A stretch of 64,000 bases of DNA from Vibrio ponticus. Lineage in GTDB: Bacteria > Pseudomonadota > Gammaproteobacteria > Enterobacterales > Vibrionaceae. The stretch is from the NCBI RefSeq assembly GCF_009938225.1, contig NZ_AP019658.1, positions 1,302,001-1,366,000 on the forward strand, written 5' to 3'. The first letter of the stretch is position 1. The number at the start of each line of letters is the position of its first letter. Both the position numbers and the translations under genes were made by a program. Below, piece by piece: positions 1 to 9,212 of this stretch. A model generated the notes under the pieces. That model was not told the DNA's origin. It made no database searches and saw only the letters and a list, made by a program, of their open reading frames with translations.

Positions 1-881
1 AACTTGGGGCAATGCGTGCTTTTGTTCGTGTGGTGCAAACTGGGAGCTTTTCCGCAACAGGAAGAGAGCTCAATACCACCCAAACCACCATCAGCAAAAA
101 GGTCGCCGCACTAGAAAGCAAACTCGGAGTAAAACTACTCACTCGCAGCAGTCGCGACCATGCATTGACGCCTGCAGGGGCGCAATACTACGAAACTTGC
201 GTATTGATCCTTAACGAGCTGGATGAGGCGGAAGCTAAAGCACGCTCCGAAGTGGCTTTACCACAGGGTACCATCCGTATTGCCGCCCCTATCGCTTTCG
301 GACGTTTAGTGATTGCCCCAATCATTGCGGAGTTCTTCGAACGCTATCCAGATATCCAAGTTGATCTTTCTCTGAGCGACAAGCACATCGATATGATTAG
401 CGAAGGCATTGATGTCGCCATCCGAGCGAAACAGCTAGAAGATTCCTCATTGGTGGCTCGACATCTATTTGAGAACCGGATGTTGCTTATCGCGAGCCCT
501 GAATATCTCGCTAAATGGGGAGAACCCAGCAAACCTGAGCAACTTAAACAGCACAACTGCTTGGTCTATTCTCGTCTGCAATCGCTCAACGTCTGGCATT
601 TTGAACGCCAAGGCAAAACCTACTCCGTGCCAGTCAGTGGCAATTTTAAAAGTGATAATGGTGATGTGTTGCTGGAAGTGGCGTTAAACCATATGGGGAT
701 TGTACAGATGCCGATTTGGATGGTTGAGCTACACCTAGCAGACGGGCGACTTAAACAAGTATTGTCAGACTACGATGGGCAAAATTTACCTTTCAACGCC
801 ATCTACCCTCGTAGCCGATATGTGCCACTCAAAGTACGTTGCTTTGTTGATTTTCTAAAACAAAAAATCGCTGGCTATTGA
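1..881 (+). CDS. LysR-family transcriptional regulator (5' end cut by window)
   Basis: The N-terminal winged helix-turn-helix (about residues 1-60, with SFSATGREL and TTISKKVAALE) and the LysR substrate-binding fold (from about residue 90, RIAAPIAFGRLVIAPII) are clear. The reading frame stays open upstream of the first in-window ATG at 12 and reads L-G-A before M-R-A-F-V, the usual pattern a few residues after the true start in this family. The gene therefore probably begins just outside the window. It resembles the PA2206/DmlR-like subgroup that often acts on a neighbouring gene, but its target would lie to the left and is not visible. Confidence 0.9.
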   Translation, partial: LGAMRAFVRVVQTGSFSATGRELNTTQTTISKKVAALESKLGVKLLTRSSRDHALTPAGAQYYETCVLILNELDEAEAKARSEVALPQGTIRIAAPIAFGRLVIAPIIAEFFERYPDIQVDLSLSDKHIDMISEGIDVAIRAKQLEDSSLVARHLFENRMLLIASPEYLAKWGEPSKPEQLKQHNCLVYSRLQSLNVWHFERQGKTYSVPVSGNFKSDNGDVLLEVALNHMGIVQMPIWMVELHLADGRLKQVLSDYDGQNLPFNAIYPRSRYVPLKVRCFVDFLKQKIAGY

Positions 882-1016
882 GAGTCTAAGTTGTGACGAC
901 CTAATAAGGTCTGAGGGGGATCAGCGAGCGACGCAATCCGTTATTTTTAGACCTTAGCCACAAAACCACTTACTTGGTTGGGCGTATATTAAGGCAATAA
1001 GTCGGAGTATTGCCTT

Positions 1017-1904
1017 ATGAACTCAGTGATCAATGAACCTCGATATCATCAACTTACTGACCGAGAAATTGAAGAGTATCTATCTCAATTAACGATTCTA
1101 AAACAAGAGCTCAACCACCAACTTGATGAGTTTTGTCGCTCTCTTAATATCGAAGCCAACTTAACCCGTGTCAGCGAAGAATTTGAACAGGCTTGCCGAG
1201 CACGCTGCCAGCAACCCATTACCATTACATTGCACGAGTCGCATAGCCACATTAATATCAAAATCGCGCTGACCAATCAGCTCAAACGCGAACTAAACCT
1301 TGCTATCACTCAATTTCTCACACACTTAGCCAAAGACCTGGTTGATGATGCGATGACACAGCCGCACAACAGCTTGATATTTAGAGGTTCACTCTCTTCT
1401 GTCTGCCGTAAGATGATCTTTTACTACACTCGACCCGATGTGAGTTTAAAGGATATCGAGCATTTCAATATCGAGAACACCTTCAGTTCCAACATGGCTG
1501 AGCTGAGTTTTGACAATCTCCTCGCCCACACCATTGATTACTATCGCGAGCACTTTCATCGCTACAAACTTTGGGATACCCGAGCCATTCAGCTCTTTGC
1601 CCTTTTTCTATTTGAATCAAGGGAGTATTTCACGCCACCTAACTCAAGCCACAACCTGCACTATTTAGTGGAAAGTAAAAACCCGATATCCAAACAGCGC
1701 TTCAAAGAGCTCTGCATCAACTACTGGAACCATTACTGCGATGACCCTTTGGTTGCTAGGTATACCGAGCAAGCCTTTCCCAACCAATCAGGGGTTATTT
1801 TTGCGGAATATATACCGCTAGAACATGTCAGTGAAGCCGTCTGGTTTACTCTCTATCAATGCTACCAAGATCGCAGTCATATCGCCGAGATTCCGTGTGA
1901 TTGA
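1017..1904 (+). CDS. Conserved-looking hypothetical protein, 295 aa
   Basis: I do not recognise this protein. It is soluble, with no signal peptide or membrane segment, and is rich in charged helices. An N-terminal coiled-coil-prone stretch (residues 10-60) is followed by aromatic-rich helices (FYYTRPDVSL, YYREHFHRYKLWD, YWNHYCDD). GGAG lies 9 nt before the ATG. It stands alone between a LysR gene and a SYLF-domain gene, with no operon partner. Codon use looks like the neighbours, so it is probably a genuine gene. No function is offered. Confidence 0.7.
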   Translation: MNSVINEPRYHQLTDREIEEYLSQLTILKQELNHQLDEFCRSLNIEANLTRVSEEFEQACRARCQQPITITLHESHSHINIKIALTNQLKRELNLAITQFLTHLAKDLVDDAMTQPHNSLIFRGSLSSVCRKMIFYYTRPDVSLKDIEHFNIENTFSSNMAELSFDNLLAHTIDYYREHFHRYKLWDTRAIQLFALFLFESREYFTPPNSSHNLHYLVESKNPISKQRFKELCINYWNHYCDDPLVARYTEQAFPNQSGVIFAEYIPLEHVSEAVWFTLYQCYQDRSHIAEIPCD

Positions 1905-2072
1905 GCACCTATACTGCCAAGCTATGCAAGCGCTTCCAGTCCGGTGAGCCTTGAGTGTCAGCTTGGCTAAAACATGTGTGATGTGTATCCGCTCCTAACG
2001 TGCGAGCGGTTCTCTTTCACGCTAATTCGCCTAAACTTTGCGTAAGGATCGACAACACAATCGCGGGACTTG

Positions 2073-2852
2073 ATGAAAAAACAACTCACCATCGCCATCT
2101 TAAGTGCACTTGCCTGCTCTTCTGCCTATGCCAGCTGGGGAAAAGTAACAGCAACCTTTGATACCTTGACCGACACCATTGCCGACGGCGCCAAAGACGC
2201 TTGGGATAGCACTAAGGAATTCTCGCAGCAGGCGTGGCAAGACTTATCACAATGGTCGTCAGACGCTATCGATACCATTGGCGAATGGACCGATGCCAGT
2301 GTTGAGCAGAGTAAAGAGTGGCTCAGTGCAGCAGAGACAAAAATCGATGAATTGATTCAAGGCGATACACCTGAAGAAGCGCGCCAAGCGATCGATCTGA
2401 TGGCAGAAACCGCGTTAGTTAAGCTGTTTAACCAAGACGCCAGTGCTAAGACTCTTTACGATAAAGCCTATGGCTACGCAGTGTTTGATTCACGTAAGTT
2501 TTCACTGATGTTCCACACGAATTCCGGCTCTGGGGTGGCGGTTGAACGCCAAACCGATAAACGCACCTACATGCGCATGTTTGGCTTAGGAGCATCATTG
2601 GGGATTGGTGGCAAATTCTACCAGCAGGTCGTACTATTCGACTCTAAATCGGACTTTGATAACTTTGTTGAGAAAGGCTGGGAAGCCGCAGGGGAAGCTT
2701 CAGTCGTCGCAGGAGATGAGGGGGAAGAACTCAGTGCGCACTTCAATGGTGGCGTCGCGATTTACCAACTTGATCCGAAGGGACTATTGATTGATGCCAA
2801 TATTTCAGGCTCAAAGTATTGGGTCAATGAAGAGCTAACCAACTCGCAATAG
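2073..2852 (+). CDS. Exported SYLF/Ysc84-domain lipid-binding protein
   Basis: A typical Sec signal peptide occupies residues 1-21 and ends at A-Y-A before SWGKV. A long amphipathic helical segment follows (residues 30-100), then a SYLF-type domain (about 110-255) with AKTLYDKAYGYAVFDS, GSGVAVE and GIGGKFYQQVV. SYLF proteins bind phosphoinositides or membranes in eukaryotes; bacterial ones are periplasmic and poorly understood. The ATG at 2073 is preferred to the TTG one codon upstream. It is single and convergent with the phospholipase-D-like gene. Confidence 0.85.
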   Translation: MKKQLTIAILSALACSSAYASWGKVTATFDTLTDTIADGAKDAWDSTKEFSQQAWQDLSQWSSDAIDTIGEWTDASVEQSKEWLSAAETKIDELIQGDTPEEARQAIDLMAETALVKLFNQDASAKTLYDKAYGYAVFDSRKFSLMFHTNSGSGVAVERQTDKRTYMRMFGLGASLGIGGKFYQQVVLFDSKSDFDNFVEKGWEAAGEASVVAGDEGEELSAHFNGGVAIYQLDPKGLLIDANISGSKYWVNEELTNSQ

Positions 2853-2910
2853 CACTGCTTATTGACCTTAATGACTCACCCACCGTTGACCATACCAACT
2901 GACTAAAACT

Positions 2911-2935
2911 ACCAGCCAAGGCTAAATTGGCTGGT
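2911..2935 (-). terminator. Hairpin at the convergent gene ends
   Basis: Perfect 9-bp arms (ACCAGCCAA / TTGGCTGGT) with a 7-nt loop overlap the last codons of the minus-strand phospholipase-D-like gene. On the minus strand the stem is followed by AGTTTTAG, a weak T tract, so this is a plausible but imperfect terminator. Confidence 0.45.
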
Positions 2936-4280
2936 AAGTGTCTTTTAGTTTAATCAAACACTCAAAATGCTGTGCGAGTTGATTTGCTAAGTCTGCAGCA
3001 TTCTCTCGAATAAAATAGCCATTGACCTCTGAAAACGTCCCTTGGTACGAGCCATCGAATTTCTCAAACTTATCAATGTTAATTGCCTCATAGACAAACT
3101 GTGTCAGTGTGAAATTACCAGTTGAGATAATCACATCATCATCCACCACAATAAATTTCAAGTGCACATCTTGGTTGAAGTAATACTCGCATGGCACGTT
3201 TTGTTTGAGTCGAGCGATAAACTCTTTAAAGCTTCTCGGGTTTGCGGGAACACGCGTGTTTTCAGGTTTCCCGGCAACTAACACTGTATGGTCAGGGTAA
3301 CGAGTGCCGTTTGCCTGCTCTTGGTGCGTCTCATCAATATAGGTTTGAGAAAGCAGCTTTATCTTAACTGCCCTCTGTGTGGATGCTGTCGCCTGGTTCA
3401 ACTCTGCCTCAAAGGTGTTGATATGCTGAGCACACAGCAACACTCGCCTTTGTGCAGACGCAATTTTCTGCCTGATTCGACCTTCAATCTCTTGATTAGA
3501 ATGGGCTAAAAATGGCGCGGTAAAGAAAAGCTGCTCCTTGCCTGATACCAAGCGACTCTCAATTGGATTAAACGGCTGGCGGTAATGGGAATAGTCACGC
3601 TCCGTGTGCAAATCAACATCACTAACCTGTTTGGAATGCTCAATCAGGTGGCGGTAAAAGGCTCGACTGTAGGCAAGATCATCGGCAGTGTTTTGGACGA
3701 TCAAACACAGCTCTTCTTTCAATGTATCTCTTAACGCCAAGTTAGATGAAGTCAGCACACTAAAGCTGCTGCCATCGCGCATTTCAATTAACATACTTTT
3801 GATATGCAGGCTAAATGGCACCCTACCTCGAGAAAAACGATTCACCCTTGGTGAGCGCAAATAGACATGTTCAAATTGATGTAAACTGTAATCACCGCTT
3901 TGTCTTAGATAACGGTAAATGCGCTCAGCAAAATCGTATTTGCTGCGCGACTCGCCAATATGTGGGCAACCCTCACCAGTGAAATAGGAATTAAATCCCT
4001 CACAACGAGCAGGCTGAGTATCATAGCCTTCAAGCGGAATAGAGATAACATTCACTTTGACACCTAACTGAGCAAGCCTCCGCACTTGATTAGCAAATTG
4101 CAGGTTATTGAACAAATAGTTGGCTAAGGTGATCTCCGTAATATCGTCCTTACGCCGCTCTAAAAAACTAACCAGTTGGCGGAAAATATTAGGACTCGAG
4201 CCCTCTGCATAAAATTCGTAACGACGCTTCGATTGATTACGATGAAGTCCATCAAATATAAGATGTGCAGAGTTACCCAT
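2922..4280 (-). CDS. Phospholipase-D-superfamily protein
   Basis: Two HxK signatures of the PLD superfamily are present. One sits near the middle (HIKSMLIEMRDGSSF, followed by LTSSN) and one near the C-terminus (HLKFIVVDDDVIISTGNF). Both have the HxK-x4-D-like spacing, the second best, so a pseudo-dimeric catalytic core is likely. There is no signal peptide. It is not PssA or a standard cardiolipin synthase by overall sequence. Start: the ATG at 4280 has AAGGG 4 nt upstream; the slightly longer frame would need a GTG. Possible roles are phosphodiesterase or nuclease. It lies alone with no operon partner. Confidence 0.8.
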   Translation of the reverse strand: MGNSAHLIFDGLHRNQSKRRYEFYAEGSSPNIFRQLVSFLERRKDDITEITLANYLFNNLQFANQVRRLAQLGVKVNVISIPLEGYDTQPARCEGFNSYFTGEGCPHIGESRSKYDFAERIYRYLRQSGDYSLHQFEHVYLRSPRVNRFSRGRVPFSLHIKSMLIEMRDGSSFSVLTSSNLALRDTLKEELCLIVQNTADDLAYSRAFYRHLIEHSKQVSDVDLHTERDYSHYRQPFNPIESRLVSGKEQLFFTAPFLAHSNQEIEGRIRQKIASAQRRVLLCAQHINTFEAELNQATASTQRAVKIKLLSQTYIDETHQEQANGTRYPDHTVLVAGKPENTRVPANPRSFKEFIARLKQNVPCEYYFNQDVHLKFIVVDDDVIISTGNFTLTQFVYEAINIDKFEKFDGSYQGTFSEVNGYFIRENAADLANQLAQHFECLIKLKDTYQPI

Positions 4281-4430
4281 ATTGCCCTTCACTTAACGAA
4301 AACATATTGGAGCCATTATGCGCAGCTCACTATCGTCAATAAAAGCCAATCACCGCTTTTAGTTAGATTATTGTTTTAGCTTGTGATTAGCCTCATAGCA
4401 CCCCCTGTTTACCTAAGTTTGAGCGGACAC

Positions 4431-4464
4431 AAAAAAGGTCAGTAACTGACGTTACTGACCTTTT
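4431..4464. terminator. Bidirectional rho-independent terminator
   Basis: Long perfect stem with arms AAAAGGTCAGTAAC / GTTACTGACCTTTT around a TGAC loop, A-rich before and T-rich after, so it can work on both strands. It lies just downstream of the minus-strand gltS gene. Confidence 0.85.
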
Positions 4465-4488
4465 CAATCGACTTTTAAAAATCACAGT

Positions 4489-5715
4489 TTAGTGGGTGAA
4501 AGCAATAAAGCCTTGCAGGATCACTAAGTTAACGATGTCGATAAAGAACGCACCAACAATTGGCACCACCATAAACGCCTGTGGTGATGGACCGTGGCGA
4601 TTAACGATTGAACCCATGTTCATTACTGCGGTTGGCGTTGCGCCCAAACCAAAACCACAATGACCACTTGCCATTACTGCTGCATCGTAGTTTCTGCCCA
4701 TCAATGTAAAGGTCACAAAGTAAGAGAACAGAGCCAAGATCACTGATTGAATTACCAAGATGATTAAGAATGGGATCGCTAGGTCGAAGATGTTCCACAG
4801 CTTCAGGCTCATTAGCGCCATTGCCAAGAACAGTGACAATGATACCGTACCCAATACATCTACCGTTTCCAGATCCAGCTTACGTACCTTAGTCACCTCA
4901 AGAATATTAGTGATCACCACACCGATAAACAGAGCGTAAACAAAGTCCGGGATCATCAACCACTTGACGCCTAATGAACTCACGAAGCCTTCCAGATAGT
5001 CAGCACCAGTAACACACAGCATGATCAAAGCCAAACCTTCAATCACTTTACGTGCCGTTACGCGGTCTTCTTCGTCTTCGTTGTAGTTCACCAATTCAGG
5101 GAACTCTTTGTGGCTTTGACTAGTACTACCGTAGAATGAAACCAGCTTACGCTTTTCAATCAAACGTTGCGCCACTGGGCTACCAATAATACCACCGGCA
5201 ATCAGACCAAAGGTCGCTGATGCCATCGCGATTTCTAATACATTATCTAGGCCATAAACATCCTGGAAGGTTTGCGACCATGCCGCGCCCGTACCGTGGC
5301 CACCCGAAAGTGTAATTGAACCAGCAATCAAGCCCATTAGCGGGTCTAAACCCAGCACACTTGCCAAAGAAACGCCCACTACGTTCTGGATCAAAATATA
5401 GATCGATGCAATCGCTAGAAACAGGAACACTTTTGCTCCGCCTTTGACTAACTGAGTGTAGTTAGCCGCCAAACCAACGGTCGCAAAGAACATCAACATA
5501 AAGGTGTTCTGCAAAGGCAAATCGAAAGTCAGTTCAACGCCGTTAAAGTGCATCATGGTGATCGCGCAAGCGACAATCAAACCACCAACAATAGGTTCAG
5601 GAATATTGAATTTCTTAAGGATAGGTAATTTTGAATTGATAAATTGACCTAAAAACAATACGCAGATCGCGACTAAAAATGACTCCTGTGGGCCAACAGA
5701 TATTATCTGGCTCAT
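4489..5715 (-). CDS. gltS: Sodium/glutamate symporter GltS
   Basis: Integral membrane protein (408 aa from the chosen start) with the GltS hallmarks: an N-terminal segment ending KKFNIPEPIVGGL, the glycine-rich reentrant motif SGGHGTGAAW, and a second inverted repeat GHCGFGLGATPTA. It imports glutamate with sodium ions across the inner membrane. The ATG at 5715 has AGAGGA 6 nt upstream and gives a length close to E. coli GltS; the longer frame adds 8 atypical residues. It is monocistronic with a terminator behind it and an unusual cluster of hairpins in its upstream region. Confidence 0.95.
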   Translation of the reverse strand: MSQIISVGPQESFLVAICVLFLGQFINSKLPILKKFNIPEPIVGGLIVACAITMMHFNGVELTFDLPLQNTFMLMFFATVGLAANYTQLVKGGAKVFLFLAIASIYILIQNVVGVSLASVLGLDPLMGLIAGSITLSGGHGTGAAWSQTFQDVYGLDNVLEIAMASATFGLIAGGIIGSPVAQRLIEKRKLVSFYGSTSQSHKEFPELVNYNEDEEDRVTARKVIEGLALIMLCVTGADYLEGFVSSLGVKWLMIPDFVYALFIGVVITNILEVTKVRKLDLETVDVLGTVSLSLFLAMALMSLKLWNIFDLAIPFLIILVIQSVILALFSYFVTFTLMGRNYDAAVMASGHCGFGLGATPTAVMNMGSIVNRHGPSPQAFMVVPIVGAFFIDIVNLVILQGFIAFTH

Positions 5716-6065
5716 AAATCCTCTTATTCTTTTTCTCACCAGCAGAGCTTCGAGCTCAAACTGTGAGTTGTATCTCTAATAATCAGGTTGCCTGTTAGCG
5801 AGTTACATTACCAGACTCAATCCTTATCTTATTCTCAGTTAACGAGAATAAGATAAGGATTAATGGCATTTAGTTTTCATTTAATGAGAAAACTATACTC
5901 AAACTTATCCTTGACAAATCGAATAAAGACCTGATTTACAGTAAAAGAGATGAACTAAATTTGTTCATCTCGGTTATTTTTCGACTTAAATTCGGCAAAA
6001 AATCGGGGGTTTGTGCGATTAAAATCGATGGAAAATTAGCGTTCTGAAATTGATTTACACAAAAT
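5716..6065. promoter_or_regulatory. gltS upstream region with three stacked inverted repeats
   Basis: This gene-free stretch contains three separate hairpins: a perfect 18-bp inverted repeat with a 7-nt loop (5819-5861), a shorter AGTTTTC/GAAAACT pair (5872-5894), and a perfect 9-bp pair GAGATGAAC/GTTCATCTC (5947-5971). None has a convincing T tract in the gltS direction. They lie between the gltS start and the terminator of the next minus-strand gene and may be regulatory leader structures or protein-binding palindromes. Confidence 0.6.
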
Positions 6066-6097
6066 AAAAAACCAAGCACTTTCGCACTTGGTTTTTT
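6066..6097. terminator. Terminator downstream of the DUF2132 gene
   Basis: Perfect 11-bp arms AAAAAACCAAG / CTTGGTTTTTT with a 10-nt loop. The T run on both strands makes it bidirectional. It ends transcription of the minus-strand gene stopping at 6216. Confidence 0.8.
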
Positions 6098-6215
6098 AGT
6101 TAGAACTCAAATCTTTTGCTTGATTGAGCAAGACTCAATCTTCACATCTCCACCAGACCTAGAAGCCAAGTTATTCTTACTCAAACTCGGCTCATGAGGT
6201 GATTGGAAATGCTAA

Positions 6216-6641
6216 TTAGCGGCGATTGAAACGACCGCGTGATGAACGCGCTTTAAACGCCGATGCCGCTTTAGCTTGTGATAACTGGATTGACTCTACT
6301 GTCAATTCCATTGGCTCACGTGGTTTTAGACCATGCGGGAAGGTACGTGCACGTGGTGGCAAGTTGTATTCATATTCTGAAGCTTTAGGCATACGCTTAA
6401 AACGGTATAGATAAAAGTTCTCTACTCGCTCTCTTGCCCATTCCGTCTTCTTCAAGTACTTCACACTGCTCGCAACACTTGGCTTAGTGTTGAAGCAATT
6501 CATGCGCATTGCCGCATCAAGAATTTCCCAACCATAGTGGTCCACTAGCTGCTGGATCATGTCTTCAATTTTAAGACCGTGTAGCGGGTTATTCTTTTGT
6601 AGTTCAATTCTCAATTCATCTGACATCATCGGTTCAGTCAT
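6216..6641 (-). CDS. DUF2132 (VF530-type) small DNA-binding-like protein
   Basis: The conserved DUF2132 core spans about residues 15-95 (NNPLHGLKIEDMIQQLV, GWEILDAAMRMNCF, KPSVASSVKYLKKTEWARE). The structural prototype is VF530 of Aliivibrio fischeri, a small helical protein. After the core comes a proline-rich linker and a basic tail (SSRGRFNRR) that could contact nucleic acid. AGGAAA lies 5 nt before the ATG. It is encoded behind ybiT on the same strand with an 88-bp gap. The molecular role of this family is not established. Confidence 0.85.
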   Translation of the reverse strand: MTEPMMSDELRIELQKNNPLHGLKIEDMIQQLVDHYGWEILDAAMRMNCFNTKPSVASSVKYLKKTEWARERVENFYLYRFKRMPKASEYEYNLPPRARTFPHGLKPREPMELTVESIQLSQAKAASAFKARSSRGRFNRR

Positions 6642-6729
6642 GACGCTTTCCTTTTATTGAGGGCTGAACAACGGTTCAACCGCTCGAATTCAATTTGATA
6701 TGGTCGCAAACTCGTGGCGACCATGCATG

Positions 6730-8334
6730 TTATGCCGCGCTTAGTACTTTCTGTTGGTGGTCCATATACTCATCAAAAGTACCGTGGAAGCTCACAAGTT
6801 GGTTATCTTTCACATCGATGATTGATGTCGCTAGCGACGAGACAAATTCACGGTCGTGGCTAACAAAGATCAGCGTACCTTGGTAATTTTTCAACGCACT
6901 ATTGAGTGCTTCAATCGCTTCCATGTCCATGTGGTTCGTTGGTTCATCCATAATCAGTACGTTAATATCTTGCATCATCAACTTACCAAACAATAGACGG
7001 TTTTTCTCACCACCTGAGCAATTTTTTGCTTTCTTGTTGGCATCATCAGCGGTAAATAGCAGACGACCAAGAATCGCACGGACCATCAAATCATTGTGCT
7101 TCACTGTGCGCCACTGTGAAATCCACTCAAAGATAGTTAGATCGTTATCAAAATCAGCGGTGCTATCTTGCGGGCAGTAACCGATCGAAGCATTTTCAGA
7201 CCACTTCACCACGCCTTGAGTCTGTTCAAGCTCACCAACCAAACAACGCAATAACGTGGTTTTACCTACGCCGTTTTCGCCGATAATCGCCAAACGTGTA
7301 CCCGCTTCTAGCAGCAAATTGCCACCCGAGAACAGGGTTTCTCCATCAAAGCCATGACCAAGTTCTTGCAGTTCTAGCGCCAAACGGTGCAGCTTTTTAC
7401 CTTCACCAAAATCAATTGATGGGCTAATACGGCTACTCGCTTTAACTTCATCAAGCTGAATTTTATCCATACGCTTAGCGCGTGAGCTTGCCAGTTTTGC
7501 TTTTGATGCGTTAGCACCAAAACGGTTTACGAACTCTTGCAGCTCACTGATTTCTGCGGCTTTCTTCGCGTTTGAAGCAAGTAGTTGCTCACGGCGCAGA
7601 CCTGATGCTTCAAGGAAGTACTCGTAGTTACCAGGGTAAATACGCAGTTCACCATAATCGATATCCGCCATGTGCGTACATACCGAGTTTAGGAAGTGAC
7701 GGTCGTGCGAGATAATGATCATCGTACACTTACGCTGATTAAGCTCTTCCGCCAGCCAGTTGATAGTGTGGATGTCCAAGTTGTTGGTTGGTTCATCCAG
7801 TAGCAGAATGTCTGGGTTAGCAAACAGGGCCTGAGCCAGTAGCACACGCAGTTTCCAACCCGGAGCCACTTGCTGCATTAAGCCGTAGTGGAACTCTTCT
7901 TCAATACCCGCTTGCAGTAGGATATCGCCTGCGCGCGCTTCTGCGGTATAGCCATCCATCTCAGCAAATTCGCTTTCAAGTTCCGCTACTTTCATGCCGT
8001 CTTCTTCGCTCATTTCTGGCAAAGAATAGATACGATCACGCTCTTGTTTTACTTCCCACAGTTTGCGGTCACCCATGATCACCGCATCAATCACGCTGTA
8101 CTGTTCAAACGCGAACTGATCTTGGCTCAAAACGCCCAGTTTTAGTCCTGGCGTAATCGAAACGTTTCCTGAGCTTGGCATCAACGCGCCACTTAGGATT
8201 TTCATAAACGTCGACTTACCGCAACCATTGGCGCCAATCAGACCATAGCGGTTGCCATTGCCGAATTTTGCCGAAATATTTTCAAATAGCGGCTCAGCAC
8301 CAAACTGCATGGTGATGTTATTTGTACTAATCAC
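6730..8334 (-). CDS. ybiT: ABC-F subfamily ATPase YbiT
   Basis: Two ABC nucleotide-binding domains in one chain with no membrane segments. Walker A motifs are GANGCGKST (about residue 37) and GENGVGKTT (about 355). Walker B motifs are [11 protein letters not shown] and [11 protein letters not shown]. The ABC-F interdomain linker lies between them. It aligns closely along its whole length with E. coli YbiT. ABC-F proteins bind the ribosomal E site and adjust translation; YbiT's exact job is unsettled. The start is a GTG with GAGG 8 nt upstream. Confidence 0.95.
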   Translation of the reverse strand: MISTNNITMQFGAEPLFENISAKFGNGNRYGLIGANGCGKSTFMKILSGALMPSSGNVSITPGLKLGVLSQDQFAFEQYSVIDAVIMGDRKLWEVKQERDRIYSLPEMSEEDGMKVAELESEFAEMDGYTAEARAGDILLQAGIEEEFHYGLMQQVAPGWKLRVLLAQALFANPDILLLDEPTNNLDIHTINWLAEELNQRKCTMIIISHDRHFLNSVCTHMADIDYGELRIYPGNYEYFLEASGLRREQLLASNAKKAAEISELQEFVNRFGANASKAKLASSRAKRMDKIQLDEVKASSRISPSIDFGEGKKLHRLALELQELGHGFDGETLFSGGNLLLEAGTRLAIIGENGVGKTTLLRCLVGELEQTQGVVKWSENASIGYCPQDSTADFDNDLTIFEWISQWRTVKHNDLMVRAILGRLLFTADDANKKAKNCSGGEKNRLLFGKLMMQDINVLIMDEPTNHMDMEAIEALNSALKNYQGTLIFVSHDREFVSSLATSIIDVKDNQLVSFHGTFDEYMDHQQKVLSAA

Positions 8335-8555
8335 AACTGTATCCTCGAGGTAAATTTGCCTTTAACAACAAGCTCTTAATTCACTTTCGAGATACTGTTT
8401 GAAAAGGTCTATTTGAGTGGGTGCGCTATTCTATATTTAAAGGTGATGAAGATCACTAAAAAGCAGCAATATTCACACATCCGCCACTACTGCAATATCG
8501 TTCAATAATTTCCGATTGGCTTGCCTTAATCTTGCTTAAAAAGAGAGAACAAGCC

Positions 8556-9149
8556 ATGTTAAGTCAATTACTCGCCATGATGATGTTTGCCATTGTCGGC
8601 GCTGTCACACCCGGTCCCGTCAACCTAATTGCCACCAGCACAGCAATGAATCGAGGGATGCGTACCGCGCTTATGTATGTCGCTGGGGCTTCGGTCGCTT
8701 ATGCCTTGGTGGTTTTTCTGTGCGGCTTGTTGATGCACTCAATCGCTTTAGCGTTACCAAAACTACAATTGACTATGCAGATTGTCGGTAGCCTTTTCAT
8801 CCTATACCTTGCCTACAAAATTTTTTCAGCCCCAATCGTCAGTTTGCAACTTCGTGAACGTTATTTAGTGGGCTTTTGGAGTGGCATCTTTACTCAAATG
8901 GTCAACCCCAAAGCTTGGTTGGTCGCAATGTCGGGCATTAGCCTTTACGTCATCGGTGCCCGTGATGAAATGCTACTATTACTGATGTTTACCACCATCT
9001 CATTAGCGGCGTGTTTAACGGGGGTTGGCGTATGGGCGTTATTAGGGCGTGTTCTAACCCATCATTTACAAGATTCGACTAAACAACTCGTTTTTAATAA
9101 AGTAATGGCAGGGCTACTTGCGGTGTCTGTCAGTATGATTTGGCTATAA
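8556..9149 (+). CDS. LysE/RhtB-family amino-acid exporter
   Basis: Six-helix inner-membrane protein of 197 aa, normal for the family, with the signature GAVTPGPVNLIATSTAMNRG near the N-terminus and the later GFWSGIFTQMVNPKAW motif. Members export amino acids or homoserine lactones. The ATG at 8556 gives the standard family N-terminus; the longer frame adds a charged 8-residue leader. It is followed 63 bp later on the same strand by an AraC regulator, which probably controls it. Confidence 0.9.
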   Translation: MLSQLLAMMMFAIVGAVTPGPVNLIATSTAMNRGMRTALMYVAGASVAYALVVFLCGLLMHSIALALPKLQLTMQIVGSLFILYLAYKIFSAPIVSLQLRERYLVGFWSGIFTQMVNPKAWLVAMSGISLYVIGARDEMLLLLMFTTISLAACLTGVGVWALLGRVLTHHLQDSTKQLVFNKVMAGLLAVSVSMIWL

Positions 9150-9212
9150 AGCAAGTATTCGCACTTAGGCATAAGCTTCTCAGGAAGAGAGCGTTAACAA
9201 TGATTAGGGATT

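Noticed and set aside
902..957. TAAGGTCT/AGACCTTA pair after the LysR gene as a terminator
   Set aside because: Loop of about 40 nt and no T run; too weak to call.
5819..5861. The 18-bp inverted repeat as a gltS terminator
   Set aside because: It lies upstream of gltS, not downstream, and has no T run in the right direction.
6700..6724. Hairpin ATGGTCGC/GCGACCAT after ybiT as terminator
   Set aside because: No T tract on either strand; left uncalled.
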